A DNA stretch of 64,000 nucleotides, taken from assembly GCA_963693085.1 (NCBI GenBank), contig OY856409.1, forward strand, positions 662,933,591 through 662,997,590, given 5' to 3'. Position numbers and translations under genes: made by a program. Shown here piece by piece: positions 12,583-22,683 of the stretch. Each line of letters begins with the position of its first letter. Within the stretch, counting starts at the first letter, position 1. The notes below the pieces were generated by a model. That model was given only the letters and a program-made list of their open reading frames with translations. It searched no databases and was not told the DNA's origin. Origin of the DNA: Alisma plantago-aquatica. Taxonomy: Eukaryota; Streptophyta; Magnoliopsida; Alismatales; Alismataceae.

Positions 12583-12594
12583 TAGTATTATAGA
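12583..12594 (+). promoter_or_regulatory. decayed primer-binding site (initiator-Met tRNA)
   Basis: Two bases after the 5' LTR ends in CA is TAGTATTATAGA, which aligns to the copia consensus TGGTATCAGAGC with G-to-A and C-to-T type changes. Position immediately after the LTR is the main support. Confidence 0.5.
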
Positions 12595-12632
12595 AAGGAT
12601 CTTCTCCAACAAATTTCCTACGAGATGAGAAT

Positions 12633-13620
12633 ATGGGTGGGAACCTAGTTGGTTCCCTCAATCTAGAGGGAGGCTTCTTCATGCACCCCCAGGTCTTCGA
12701 TGACACTAACTTCCTCTACTGGAAGCGGCGGATGTATTTCTACATTCAAGGGATGAATTTTGATATGTGGAAAGTGATGATTACACCCTACAAGGAGCCA
12801 ACCAGAGCTATATTAACTTGGGATGAAGCAACCCTACATAATGCACAACTCAATGCCAAAGCAACTAGCATCCTCTATGCAACCCTCACTCCATCCGAGT
12901 TCAACCACATCTCCTCATGGGATACGACCTATGAGATATGGGACAAGTTGTGCATCACTTATGAAGGCACAAAGCAAGTGAAGGAGGCAAAGATCTAAAT
13001 ATTGAACAAACTTCTTGAAAACTTCAAGATGGGAAAGAAAGAAGGAGTTTCCGAGATATACCATAGGCTCAACATCATCATCAATGGCCTAGCTGCTTTG
13101 AGACATACAAATATCTTGAGGTCTCTACCAAATAGACGGGAGTCAATAATGACCTCCATTGAAGAAGTACGAAGTCTTGGTGACATTCCAACTGCGGAGC
13201 TTATTGGCAATATACAAGCTCATGAGCCAAGACTAAACAAGTAAGAATAGGAAGCAAAGCAAGAAGAAAAAGAAGCAAGGAGGATCATAGATAATGCCTT
13301 CAAAGCTCAAGTGGAGGCCCTCATACTTTAACAACAACTTTCTCACTGGACCTCTCCCTGCTCCTCTAGTGAATATGATGTCCCTAGTGAGCATGAAGCC
13401 AACTTCTCCAAGGGAAATCACTTCAAAGGAAAGCAATCTTCTTCCTCTACTCTAAGGTGCTACAAGTGTGGTAAAAAAGGACACTACAAGAGTGAATGTC
13501 CTAAGGGTAGAAATTCACACCACAAAAATAGATACAAGAAGGTGGAAGAGTACAAGAAAGATATCAAATACAAGAGGAAGGTCAAGAAGGAGAGGAGGCA
13601 AAAAGACACAACTCATGCAA
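12633..13620 (+). pseudogene. copia gag (UBN2-type capsid plus zinc knuckle), broken
   Basis: The capsid-like part runs from MGGNLVG at 12633 through FLYWKRRMYFYIQ and YEIWDKLCITYEGTKQVKEAKI, typical of the copia gag (UBN2) family that packages element RNA. A TAA at 12996 interrupts it, but the same frame continues for 80 residues; CAA to TAA explains the stop. Two further stops near 13244 and one near 13330 lie before the CCHC zinc knuckle, with Cys codons at 13458 and 13467, His at 13482 and Cys at 13497, still in the starting frame. A Lys/Arg-rich tail follows. The frame then shifts into the next segment. Confidence 0.8.
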
Positions 13621-13621
13621 G

Positions 13622-14628
13622 TTGGGAGGTTCATCCTCTAGTGGCTCAAGCTCTGATGAAGATGGAGAGTGTCACCTTGCACTCATGGCCTCCACATGTG
13701 AAGACATTGGTGAGGTAAGTGAGGTAAGTTTGCATGAGTTAGCTAAAGAAACTCTTATTGACATGCTTGTTACTACCCGTTCTCATTCTGAACGTATATC
13801 CATAAAGAAAAGGTTGGGTAAAATCATTGATGACTTGTATGCTAAACTTGACAGTCTTGAAAAAATGAGAAAATTCATCTTGAGAGCATTGATTCCTTGC
13901 AAGGCGAATTTCTTCACCTTGACCTCCAATACAATGGAGTTGAAGTAGAGAATCATGTCTACCTTAAGAATATTGCATCTCTTAAGAAGATAACAAAAAG
14001 TTCCTTAATGAGATTGAGTTACTTAAAACTGAAAATGTTGAACTTAAGCTTGTTAGTGATGCTTGTAGAGATGAGAGGGATGTTTATCTCAAAGAAATTC
14101 AATTTTTTCAATCGAAAAAATGCTAGGTTACTTGGTCAAGTTAATGATTTATCCTCTAGACCTATTTTTCCAAGTAATGATGTTGCTTCCATTACTCTTG
14201 AAAAGGATTCCTATTTGACTAAAGCCCTATGTTTAGAGGCCAACCTTGTTCATACTAGAGATGGTCTTGCTAGTTTTTCTTCTAATGTTATATCTTTTTC
14301 TGATGACAATCATAGAGTTGGAGCCTCTTTGTAGAAATTCCTCAAAGAGAAAAACTCCCTGAATGAAATCCTTGACCATTCTACCAAACAAAGTGGTACT
14401 AGTGGTTTGCGATTTGTAGGGGGAGCACCTAAGGTCAAGAGTAAGGTCAAAGTTAAGAGTAAGGAAAGTTCCTTTTTCATGGTAGAGTCTTATGGTACTA
14501 AGAACCCTATAATTTTCTCTCATTGCAAAAGTGATGATCATTATTCTACTTATTGTCCTTACAAGCCTAAGGGGACCAACCCAAAGACTAAATGGGTCCC
14601 CAAGCTAACTTTGGATCCCAAAGTTTGA
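13622..14628 (+). pseudogene. copia gag-pol linker, coiled-coil region with second Cys/His motif
   Basis: Ser/Asp/Glu-rich start (SSSSGSSSDEDGE) followed by heptad-like charged and Leu-rich stretches in two other frames (13622-13948, 13897-14334), as in the long spacer between gag and protease of SIRE-like elements. The last part (14407-14628) has a CKSDDHY...C knuckle-like motif and ends near KTKWVPK, the usual prelude to protease. At least two frameshifts and a stop at 14332 break it. Function of the spacer in this group is not established. Confidence 0.6.
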
Positions 14629-14639
14629 ATTGGGAACCG

Positions 14640-14922
14640 AAACTCTCCTTTTTTATAGGAAAAAGGAAAATGGATTGTTGATAATGGCTGTACTAAGCAC
14701 ATGATAGGTGATATAAGCCATTTCAACAATTTCATAAAGAAGAAAGAAGGTTTGGTTACTGTCGGGGACAACAAGAAAGGTAAGGTAAAAGGTGAGGGTG
14801 ATGTAGGTGAATCCTTGTGTATCAAGAATGTTCTCTTTGTGGATGGCCTACATCACAATTTAATAAGTGTTAGTCAATTATGTGATAATGGTTACATTGT
14901 GCTATTTACTTCTTTTGAATGA
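14640..14922 (+). pseudogene. copia aspartic protease, active-site changed
   Basis: The protease would cut the gag-pol polyprotein. After an in-frame TAG at 14656 (CAG in intact copies), the block WIVDNGCTKHMIGD appears with the catalytic Asp codon at 14680; the family has DSG, here DNG. The later LISVSQLCDNGY block at about 14860-14890 is the conserved end of the domain. The frame ends with TGA at 14920 and sequence continues one frame over into the integrase region. Ser-to-Asn in the D-S/T-G motif is likely damaging. Confidence 0.75.
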
Positions 14923-15700
14923 TTGCTTCTAGATTCCTCACTTTTCATGTCACATATAAGGGAACTAGAAATGGAAATCTTTATGTAATTGTGCTTGAAT
15001 CTATTGAGGCTATTGTTGGTAGATGCCATGTAATCAACTTGAATGATATTTCTCTTTGGCATCGTCAGCTTAGTCATGTAAATATGCATCAATTGAAGAA
15101 GTTGAGTAAAAAGGACTTGGTCAAGGGAATTCCCAAATTGGATTATGAAAAGGATGATGAATGCCAACCTTGTACCCAAGGAAATCAAACTAAGTCCTCT
15201 TTCAAATCCAAAGGAGTCCTTAACACCAAGAGAGCACTTCAACTTCTCCATATTGATCTATTTGGACCTATGAGAACTCAATTTCTTCATGGTTCCACGT
15301 ATTGTATTGTAGTTGTCGATGATTTCTCTCACTATACGTGGACCTTCGTTCTCATTTCAAAGAGTGATACACTTGATGTTTTCTCTAGTTTTTGTAAATG
15401 AGTTGAAAATGAATCTTCTTGACGGATTGTTTCTATCCATAGTGATCATGGGGGAGAATTTTAAAATGATCTTTTTGAAAAATTCTGTGATGAGTCCGGA
15501 TCTACACATAACTTCTCTTCACCTCAAACACCTCAAAAAAATGGGGTTGTAGAGAGGAATAACATGTCACTATAGGAAATGTCTAGGACCATGCATTTAG
15601 AGTATGACACTCAAAAGAAGTTTTGGGCCAAAGCCGTTAGTACTTCATGTTCTGTGCAAAACCATGTTTTCACACATCCTTCTTTAAAGAAAAACCCCCT
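14919..15700 (+). pseudogene. copia integrase (zinc-binding and catalytic core), broken
   Basis: The pre-integrase HHCC zinc finger has LWHRQLSH at about 15055-15075 and CQPC at 15162-15173; the core starts LLHIDLFGP near 15250, with VDDFSHYTW near 15315. The frame then shifts: SDHGGEF (second catalytic Asp) is at about 15441-15461 and the PQTPQ-NGVVERN block (catalytic Glu) at 15525-15560, interrupted by TGA near 15412, TAA near 15462 and TAG near 15573. All three catalytic positions are legible, but the protein cannot be made in one piece. It would insert the cDNA into the genome. Confidence 0.8.
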
Positions 15701-16080
15701 ATGAGATATGGCACAGTAGAAAGCCTTCTATCGAGTATTTTCACATTTTCGGGAGTCCTTATTTTGTTTTGAATACGAAAGATTTTCTTGACAAGTTTGA
15801 TTAGAAATTGTACAAGGATTTCTTTCTTGGCTATAGGACTACTAGCAAGGCTTAAAGAGTGTTTAATTTTGATCTATCTAAAGTAGAAGAATCTATTAAT
15901 GTCAAGTTTATTGAGACTAACCCCTCTATTCCCAAAGTTGTTCCAACTGATGATGTTGCAGGTGAGGTAATTCCTATGTTGAAAGAACTCAACATCACCA
16001 AAAAGGGAACAGAGGTGGCAACTCAAGAAGAAGAGATAGATGAAGAAAAGAAGGATCCAACTCCCCACTTTGCAAAGAAT
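15701..16080 (+). pseudogene. copia pol spacer between integrase and RT
   Basis: Includes the C-terminal integrase tail (YYRKPSIEYFHIFGS-like region read near 15715-15760, with shifts) and an open acidic stretch 15859-16122 rich in Glu, Asp and Lys that leads into HPKELIIGD, the usual junction to the reverse transcriptase. No catalytic motif expected here. Confidence 0.55.
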
Positions 16081-16900
16081 CATCCTAAAGAGCTAATCAT
16101 CGGTGACCCCTTGAAAGAGTGAAGACACAGTCTGTCTACAACAAGGAATAAGCAAACATCGCCTTCATCTCATACCTCGAGCCAAAGAATGTCAAAGAAA
16201 CTCTAGAGGATAATGAGTGGATCCTAGCGATATAGGAAGAACTACAGCAATTCAAGAAGAACAAAGTGTGGACTCTAGTGCCAAGACCATCTGATAGAGA
16301 AAGATCATCGGCACCAAGTGGGTCTACCACAACAAGCTAGATGAAAGAGGCAAGGTGGTAAGAAACAAAGCAAGATTAGTGGATCAAGGCTACAATTAGT
16401 AGGAAGGTATAGATTTTGATTAAACATATGCACATGTGGCTAGACTTGAGTTACAAGTGCATTTTTTAATGGCAAAATTGAGGAAGAAGTGTATGTTGCA
16501 CAACCCCCAGGCTTTGAACATGCTATCTTACCTAACCATGTTTATCTATTGCAAAAAGCTCTCTATGGACTCAAACAAGAACCTCAAGCTTGGTATGATA
16601 AATTAAAGAACTTTTTGTTAGATCATGGGTATATCATGGGCAAAGTAGATTCTACCTTGTTTTCAAACGCACTTCTAACAATTTTCTTATCATTCAAATT
16701 TATGTTAAAGATATCATTTTTTGTTGAACTAATGTTGATCTTTGCAAGGAGTTTAGTGATCTTATGCAGAGTGAGATCGAGATGAACATGATGGGTGAGC
16801 TTACTTTCTTCCTCGGCTTTCAAAACAAGCAAACTAAAAATGGGAACTTCATCAACCAAGGCAAGTACACAAGTGATCTATTCAAGTGCTTTAGGATGGA
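16081..16900 (+). pseudogene. copia reverse transcriptase, two catalytic sites destroyed
   Basis: Recognisable blocks: HPKELIIGD (16083), WTLVPRPSD (about 16272), KIIGTKWVYHNKLDERGKV (16301-16357), RNKARLV, ARLE (about 16440), VTSAFFNGKIEEEVYV (16449-16496), PPGFEH, LYGLKQEPQAWYDKL and NMMGELTFFLGFQ. Between ARLE and SAFFNG about 25 codons are deleted, removing the first catalytic Asp block (family QMDVKSAFLNG). The YVDD catalytic box reads YVKD at 16701-16712. Several stops also occur, for example two near 16396. Either change alone would abolish polymerase activity. Confidence 0.85.
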
Positions 16901-16924
16901 GAACGCACAGCCGATGAACACCCC

Positions 16925-17623
16925 ATGTCAAACATCGCCAAACTTGATAAATATGAAGAAGGTGATAATTTGGATGAGAAGCTCTATAGAGGTATGATTG
17001 GAAGTTTACTTTATTTAACTACCTCTAGACCTGATATAATGTTTAGTGTTGGCTTGTGTGCTCACTTTCAATCAAATCCCAAGAAATATCATCTTGTAGC
17101 TGTTAAGAGGATTTTAAGGTACTTAGCCAAAACCCAAAATTTTGGACTATGATATCTCAAGTCAAGGGACTTTACTCTTACAACTTATAGTGATCTAGAT
17201 TACGCATGATGTTTGATTGATAGAAAGTGCACAAGTGGCACTTGCTTCCTCCTAAGACAATGCTTGGTGTCTTGGTTTTCCAAGAAATAGAGCACGGTGG
17301 CTTTATCAACTACCAAGGCTAAATACATTGCATCCAGGAGTTGTTGTGCCCATGTTCTATGGATGAAGAAAATGCTCCAAGACTTTAACATTTATTTTTA
17401 TGCTTCTTCTATCTATTGTGATAATACTAGTACAATCAATTGATTTTATAATCCTATATTGCATATTAGAGCCAAGCATATAGAGGTCCATCATCATTTT
17501 CTTTGTGATCACATTTCTAAGAAGGATATATATATCACACACGTGGACACAGAAAATCTGTTGGCGGACTTTTTTACTAAACATCTAGCTAGAGAGCAAT
17601 TTCATTTTATTAGATCTAAATAG
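16925..17623 (+). pseudogene. copia RNase H and pol C-terminus, broken
   Basis: Begins after the RT connection with YRGMIGSLLYLTTSRPDIMFSVG (about 16985-17060), then HLVAVKRILRYL and YSDLDYA (about 17190). Stops occur at FGL-stop (17150), in place of the Gly after DYA (near 17207), and after FSKK (near 17288). The catalytic Glu box TEAEY reads TKAKY at about 17312-17326: both Glu codons became Lys through G-to-A changes. The CDN block (17418), the KHIEVHHHFL block (about 17474-17503) and the final ADFFTKHLAREQFHFIR are recognisable, ending at TAG 17621-17623. RNase H would remove the RNA strand during cDNA synthesis. Confidence 0.85.
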
Positions 17624-18212
17624 CTCATAATTGCTTTGGATGAATCTATTATGCCTTCTAGTAAGTTTCTATCTATCCTATATGCTTTTCTCATGTCTTG
17701 ATCACCCTTGCTTGCTGAATTGCTAAAATTTTCTTATTCTTTTGCCTTGTTTTCGCTTATTTTGTGTATTTTTTGCAAACACTTTTTTTATCGCTAAATA
17801 GTACCCAATGACGAGTGATATGTGCCTAAGTATGTTTAAAATGCAAAATAGATCAGAAAAACAAATTTAATTAGCACTCAAATGGCTAGAAATTAAGATT
17901 TCTAATGACGGATTAGGTTGCCCATTGGTCACGTTGCCATCTCGACTGATCTGTGGCCGAGCGTGTTTGTAAAAATCCATTTGGTTGAGTTTCCATCTCT
18001 CAAAACTCGATCAATGAACGGGCTGATGCAAAACTTAAGTAGGGTTTGACCGAATTTTCTCCCTAAACTAGAGAAAAATCAATCGATTCCTTCTCCAGCT
18101 CCCTCAAGCTCTCAACCCTATCCCTGACCTTCCCTTTCTTAGCCCCATCCAACCCTTTCTTGACCTTCCTAGCTCCCTTTCCTATCATCCCTAGGTAGTT
18201 GGATGACCCTTA
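17624..18212 (+). other. copia spacer between pol and extra ORF
   Basis: Non-coding, T-rich at first. At about 17935-18050 there is a cluster of cgact/cgatc...gttgag-type words (ctcgactgatc, ggttgagtttcc, actcgatcaatg) that also pack the U3 part of the 3' LTR (47760-47990). C/T-rich leader-like sequence follows up to the extra ORF. No TATA box is clear. Confidence 0.45.
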
Positions 18213-19909
18213 GTGGTGCTTCCTTCATTTTTTACTTGTCAATCTTCTTCTTCTTGCCTCCATGCTTCAAAAAGGAGAAAGAGAGCCGCCCCCTCTAGAG
18301 CATCATCTTCTTCATCCAACTTTGGCCTCATTCAGTTTGATGATACCTTCTTTGTCTTTAATGAAGTTCTCAATAGGTACAAGGATCTTCTTCCTAGGAA
18401 CCCCTTCCCTTTTCGTTCCTTGTTTGAGCCTCATACGCGTAGACAAAAGATGGTAGATGAGGTAGACGAATTGTTGTATGACCATCACTTAGATGCACTG
18501 AGTGTCGAACACCAGTGCTATAACAACTCCATCACAAGCACTAAGATAGTTCATGAGTTCTATGCCATTTTTTCATGGAATTATGACACTCTTGTACCCC
18601 CGTCTCATACTCAAGAAATTCTTACTTCCATGATTTTTGGTAAGAAGTTCAAAATCTCAATGGATACCTTGAACATGTTTTTCAATGGTATTGAGGTGAC
18701 CGACACATGGAGGAAAGATTACCCTAAGTATTTTGACCTCCTAGACCCTGAGGCCTTGTACAAGCAATATGATATCACTCTCCCTAACATACATAAGTTC
18801 TTGAAGAAGTCTCAATTTACCTATAGGAAGAAGTCAACCCTACCTTCCTCTGCCATGGACCTTAAAAACTACATTCTTACTATGGTAGTCAACTACAGTA
18901 TTCACCCCAAAAAGAATAAGATAGAAATTGTAGAGAATACTGCAGTGATTATGTTTTTCCTATTGAAAAAATTAGAGTCAAGTGGTATAGATACATTCTT
19001 CACCATATGAGATGTTTGATAGAAATACTCGAGGTACCCACCCACCCTACCCAGCTCTGATTTGTGGTCTCTTCCAATCTTCCTTCAAAAAGTCTCTTTT
19101 CATGATCTTCACTAAAAACCTTCTAGAAAAGGAGTCTGTATTAGTGAGACCACAATCAAGAAAAGCATGCCTCCATCTTCTACCACACCTGGAGCCTCTA
19201 CCTCCACCCAAGAACCTCCACCTCCACTACCATCCCAGCCTGCCTGCGCCTCGTTCAATATATCTAATGAACCCCTCATGGGTTACATGATGCGTTAGTA
19301 GGTGTACAACCTACACATTTAGGAGCATCTACATCAGGATCTCTGTTCTATCATGTCTTCCATGAACCTATCCTACACCCATATCTGCCCTACCTACCAA
19401 CCCTACCCAGGTGGTGATTATGCATCCTATGAATATAATCACTTCTACCCAACCCCTCCACATGCTGCTTCCACTTCTACACTCTCTACTATTGCTGGAT
19501 CTATCCCTAGAGTGATACCTCTCCTTGTTGGCCCTATATCTACCTTGCTTGTAGGACTTGACACATCTGTCCCACTTTTAGTCAAGCCCAGGAGCTACAT
19601 GACCCTGGTATATTTTGGGTTGAGAAGAATGCCATGTGGCCCGATCATGGTTTCGGTCCTTCTGCTGATGTGGAGATGCCCGACCAGGTTGATGAGGAAG
19701 TTGTTGCTGATGAGGAGGAGGCATTTGATGATGATGGTGATGATGGTTTAGATGGTTCTATTGATGGATTTGTTGGTGCCTCTAGTGATGAAGGTGAAGT
19801 TGTGTCCCCTACTACACCTTCAGATGAAGATGAGGACTATGAGCCTAAATCTTCTAATGATGATGCCGATGATGATGACTCCTCAGACTTAGATAACCTA
19901 GACATTTAG
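18213..19909 (+). pseudogene. extra ORF in the envelope position (plant transposon-protein-like domain, acidic tail)
   Basis: A sense-strand ORF after pol, the place of the env-like ORF in SIRE-type elements. Residues 1-265 (18213-19010) have a Ser-rich start with a basic KRRKR cluster, then a globular part with VHEFYA near residue 115 and a region resembling the domain Pfam calls putative plant transposon protein (from memory, not searched). It ends in TGA; sequence continues after a shift with a Pro-rich linker in frame 0 (from about 19167), stops near 19291 and 19318 (CAG to TAG type), and a Tyr/Pro-rich part (19353-19620). A final shift leads to an Asp/Glu-rich tail (19634-19909). No signal peptide or membrane segment is seen, so it does not look like a viral envelope. 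The open frame at 18213 begins with GTG; the real start is uncertain. Confidence 0.55.
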
Positions 19910-20098
19910 ATGTTTTACTTTTTAGTCTTTAGATATTGATCATATATATCTTTCTAGACTATTTTTTGTACTAAGAAATCTGGGCACATTATCTTAGATG
20001 TACTTTTTTCATCATCATGTTGTTTTCATCTTTTTGGTTTGTAGTTGCTTTGAGAACATGCTTTCAGTGTTGTAATCTTAATCATATGTACCCTTCCT
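19910..20098 (+). other. copia 3' internal sequence, left of the nested insertion
   Basis: T-rich non-coding sequence after the acidic tail, interrupted at 20103 by the LARD insertion and resuming at 46945/46950. Confidence 0.6.
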
Positions 20099-20103
20099 CT
20101 CCT
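20099..20103 (+). repeat. target-site duplication, left copy (CTCCT)
   Basis: CTCCT immediately precedes the TG of LTR1 and is repeated exactly after the CA end of LTR4 at 46945-46949. A 5-bp duplication is what Ty3/gypsy and copia integrases produce. Confidence 0.85.
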
Positions 20104-20644
20104 TGTAAGACCCCTAAACTTGCTTAATGAGTTGAATAAGCTTAATTATCATAATTGAATTTTTATAACACTAATATAAATTGTGATATTCTTTGAAATC
20201 ATAATACAAGCTTAAGTTTCAAATTTGGTCCAATTTGGACATTGTTTGAGTAAGTTATGCAATTTTATGCACATTTTGGACTTTTCTACAATTTACCGAA
20301 TTGTGAGGTTTTCTTTGCAATTTATTACTTGCATTTAATTTCTTGGATATTATATCATCATTCTTGAGCTTTTTGACCCATGGGGAACCTATTTAATCCT
20401 TGGTTTGAAGGTGTTTTCTCTAAGGGTATTTTAGGGTTTACCCCTTCATGGATGAGCTACCTTTAGTAGCTATCAACTAATGAATTATTTGTTTTACTTA
20501 GAAATTCAAGAAATGAGGGATAATCATGTCTCTATGGACAATGGATGAGCTGATTGTGTGTGTTCCTGTATATTCTTAATAGTTTAAGGCCATGGACACT
20601 TGGAAAGATACTAAAACTTCAACTTTTTCTTTTTCTTTATCTTA

Positions 20645-20660
20645 AAGTTTCATAACTTTC
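20645..20660 (+). other. deletion junction in LTR1
   Basis: Here LTR1 passes directly from cttaaagtttcat to aactttctccatg. LTR2 to LTR4 have about 0.46-0.48 kb more between these points (for example about 27437-27905 and 35123-35602). Both breakpoints in intact copies carry aagttt-like sequence, so a microhomology-mediated deletion is likely. Confidence 0.7.
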
Positions 20661-22450
20661 TCCATGTTTATTGCTTACCATAATCTTTATAGATCATGTT
20701 CTTGCTTTAAAATGATGATCCATGCACTAAAAATCTATGCTTGACTTGGATTTTTATTTTTATAATATTTCCTATTCTGATTTCAGTTCTAGATGAACCT
20801 GTGATCATGTGTACATTATTCCTAAGGTATAATATGACTTGGATCAAGTCGGTCCAATGGTCAATTTTAAGGTTTTAAGCTGATTTCTTTTATAAAACCA
20901 TGACCCGGTGATGGTACCATTGCAACAACCCTATGGTGTTGTCTTCATGACAACTGATGGTCGAGATCAAAGATGTCAGATGATGGTGACAACCTATGGT
21001 CACCCCCTTAGGTCAGGTTTTGGATCAATTAGAAGTTTAATGATCAACCATTAAGTACCCTAATAATGTTATCAATAAATAATGACATTATCTTAATATT
21101 TGATGTTGATTAATGAATATAGTGCTGATCTAACAACCTATGGTGACTTAATGGTCACTAATGATGGTGGATCAGATCTCCAAAACCTATGAAGAGTTAA
21201 TCATATAGTTGTAGCATCAATTAAGCCTCAGACCAATGGTTTCTTGGGTCACTTGATGCAATGGTCGGACTTATACTGTAATTGATAGTTTTAACATACA
21301 AACTTGACCCAATGGTCAAGATCTAATGTTTATTCCTCCAATAAAGTGAAATGATGGCTAATGTAATATGTTGGTCCTAATAATGTGATTTAGATGGTTT
21401 CCTTTATATGATAAACTTAAAGAGCTTACCTGTTGACTATGGATGGCTTATTTTAACTGAACAGACGATTGTGGGTTTTACCCTACTCTTAATGGAAATT
21501 TTTTTGTTGTTAATCAAGGGATGTCTAGGGTTAGATGGTGACTCTTTCTAGAGAACAAATCAAGGACTTCATAGGTGTTTTATCCAAGGTGTTTACTTAT
21601 GTAAACAACCAATGGTCTTACCTTTTAAACATCCAATGGTTCTGGGTGACATTGTGGTATGGTGATATTGGTTGAATGATGATGGAACAAATGGAGGGTT
21701 ACCCTTAATAAGGTAGTCTTACCTATTCACTCATATGAATATAAGGGATAATAACCATATTGTGTTGATATGTAACCCTAATGAGGTATAGCTTGTTATA
21801 CCTAGCTATAATATAACTAAGTGATGGTAATTGGGTATGAATAGTCCTGGAATGACTAATACAATCATGGAGTACTCTGTTACTATTGTTAAAACCGTAG
21901 TATGCTATAACTCGATGGTCACACCTTGATTTATGTGTGGGTTCATACTTGAGAATAGTATTGAATGTGATGGTGATGCTTCACCTTATGCATCCATGAT
22001 CGAATGGGGATGTCATGAGTTAGGGTTTGGGTATAAGTGTTGATTAGTAACATTGATATAATTTATCATGTTGAACCTAACTCTAATGCAAATAGATAAA
22101 TATGAGTATTAATGTTTAACATTCTTATATTATGGAATAATGATGGAATAACCTCCTTAACATGATCATAACCTTAATGTGTCAATTGGTGGTTATCATA
22201 GAAACATGGTTGATACTTTTTATGTTAAACACGTGCATTATGAATATGATGACTGTTAATCATATCTAGATTCCTTGCATGTTGATGTAATAAAGGAATG
22301 TTCTTAATGTTAATATAACCCTGCTATGATTATTTATGCATATCTCCTAGCTCATTAATGAAATATTGTGCTGATCTGGTGTATTATATGTAAGTGATGT
22401 TGTTGAGCCTTGTTATAAGGTATGGAAAGATAATGATGATCCTACATGGA

Positions 22451-22683
22451 ATAGTATGATGGTCTTAATGACCTTTGGGCATGGTTGAACCCTGAATGAG
22501 GTGTAATCCTCTTGTGTTGATAAGGGTGATACCCTGTGATATTGTGAAAAGGATTTATATCCTATAATAGTATGATGGTCATAATGACCTTTGGGAATGG
22601 TTGAGCCCTAAACGAGGTGTAATCCTCTTATGTTGATAAGGGTTGATACCCTGTGATATTGTGAAAAGGATTTATATCTTGTG
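22451..22683 (+). repeat. 117-bp minisatellite in LTR1 (2 copies plus start of a third)
   Basis: Units start atagtatgatgg at 22451 and 22567, with a partial start at 22684. Each unit runs through gacctttggg, gaggtgtaatcctctt, gttgataccctgtgatattg and aaaggatttatat. Confidence 0.85.

Noticed and set aside
18213..19909. Extra ORF as a true retroviral-type envelope gene
   Set aside because: No signal peptide, transmembrane segment or furin-like site is visible; only the position resembles env.
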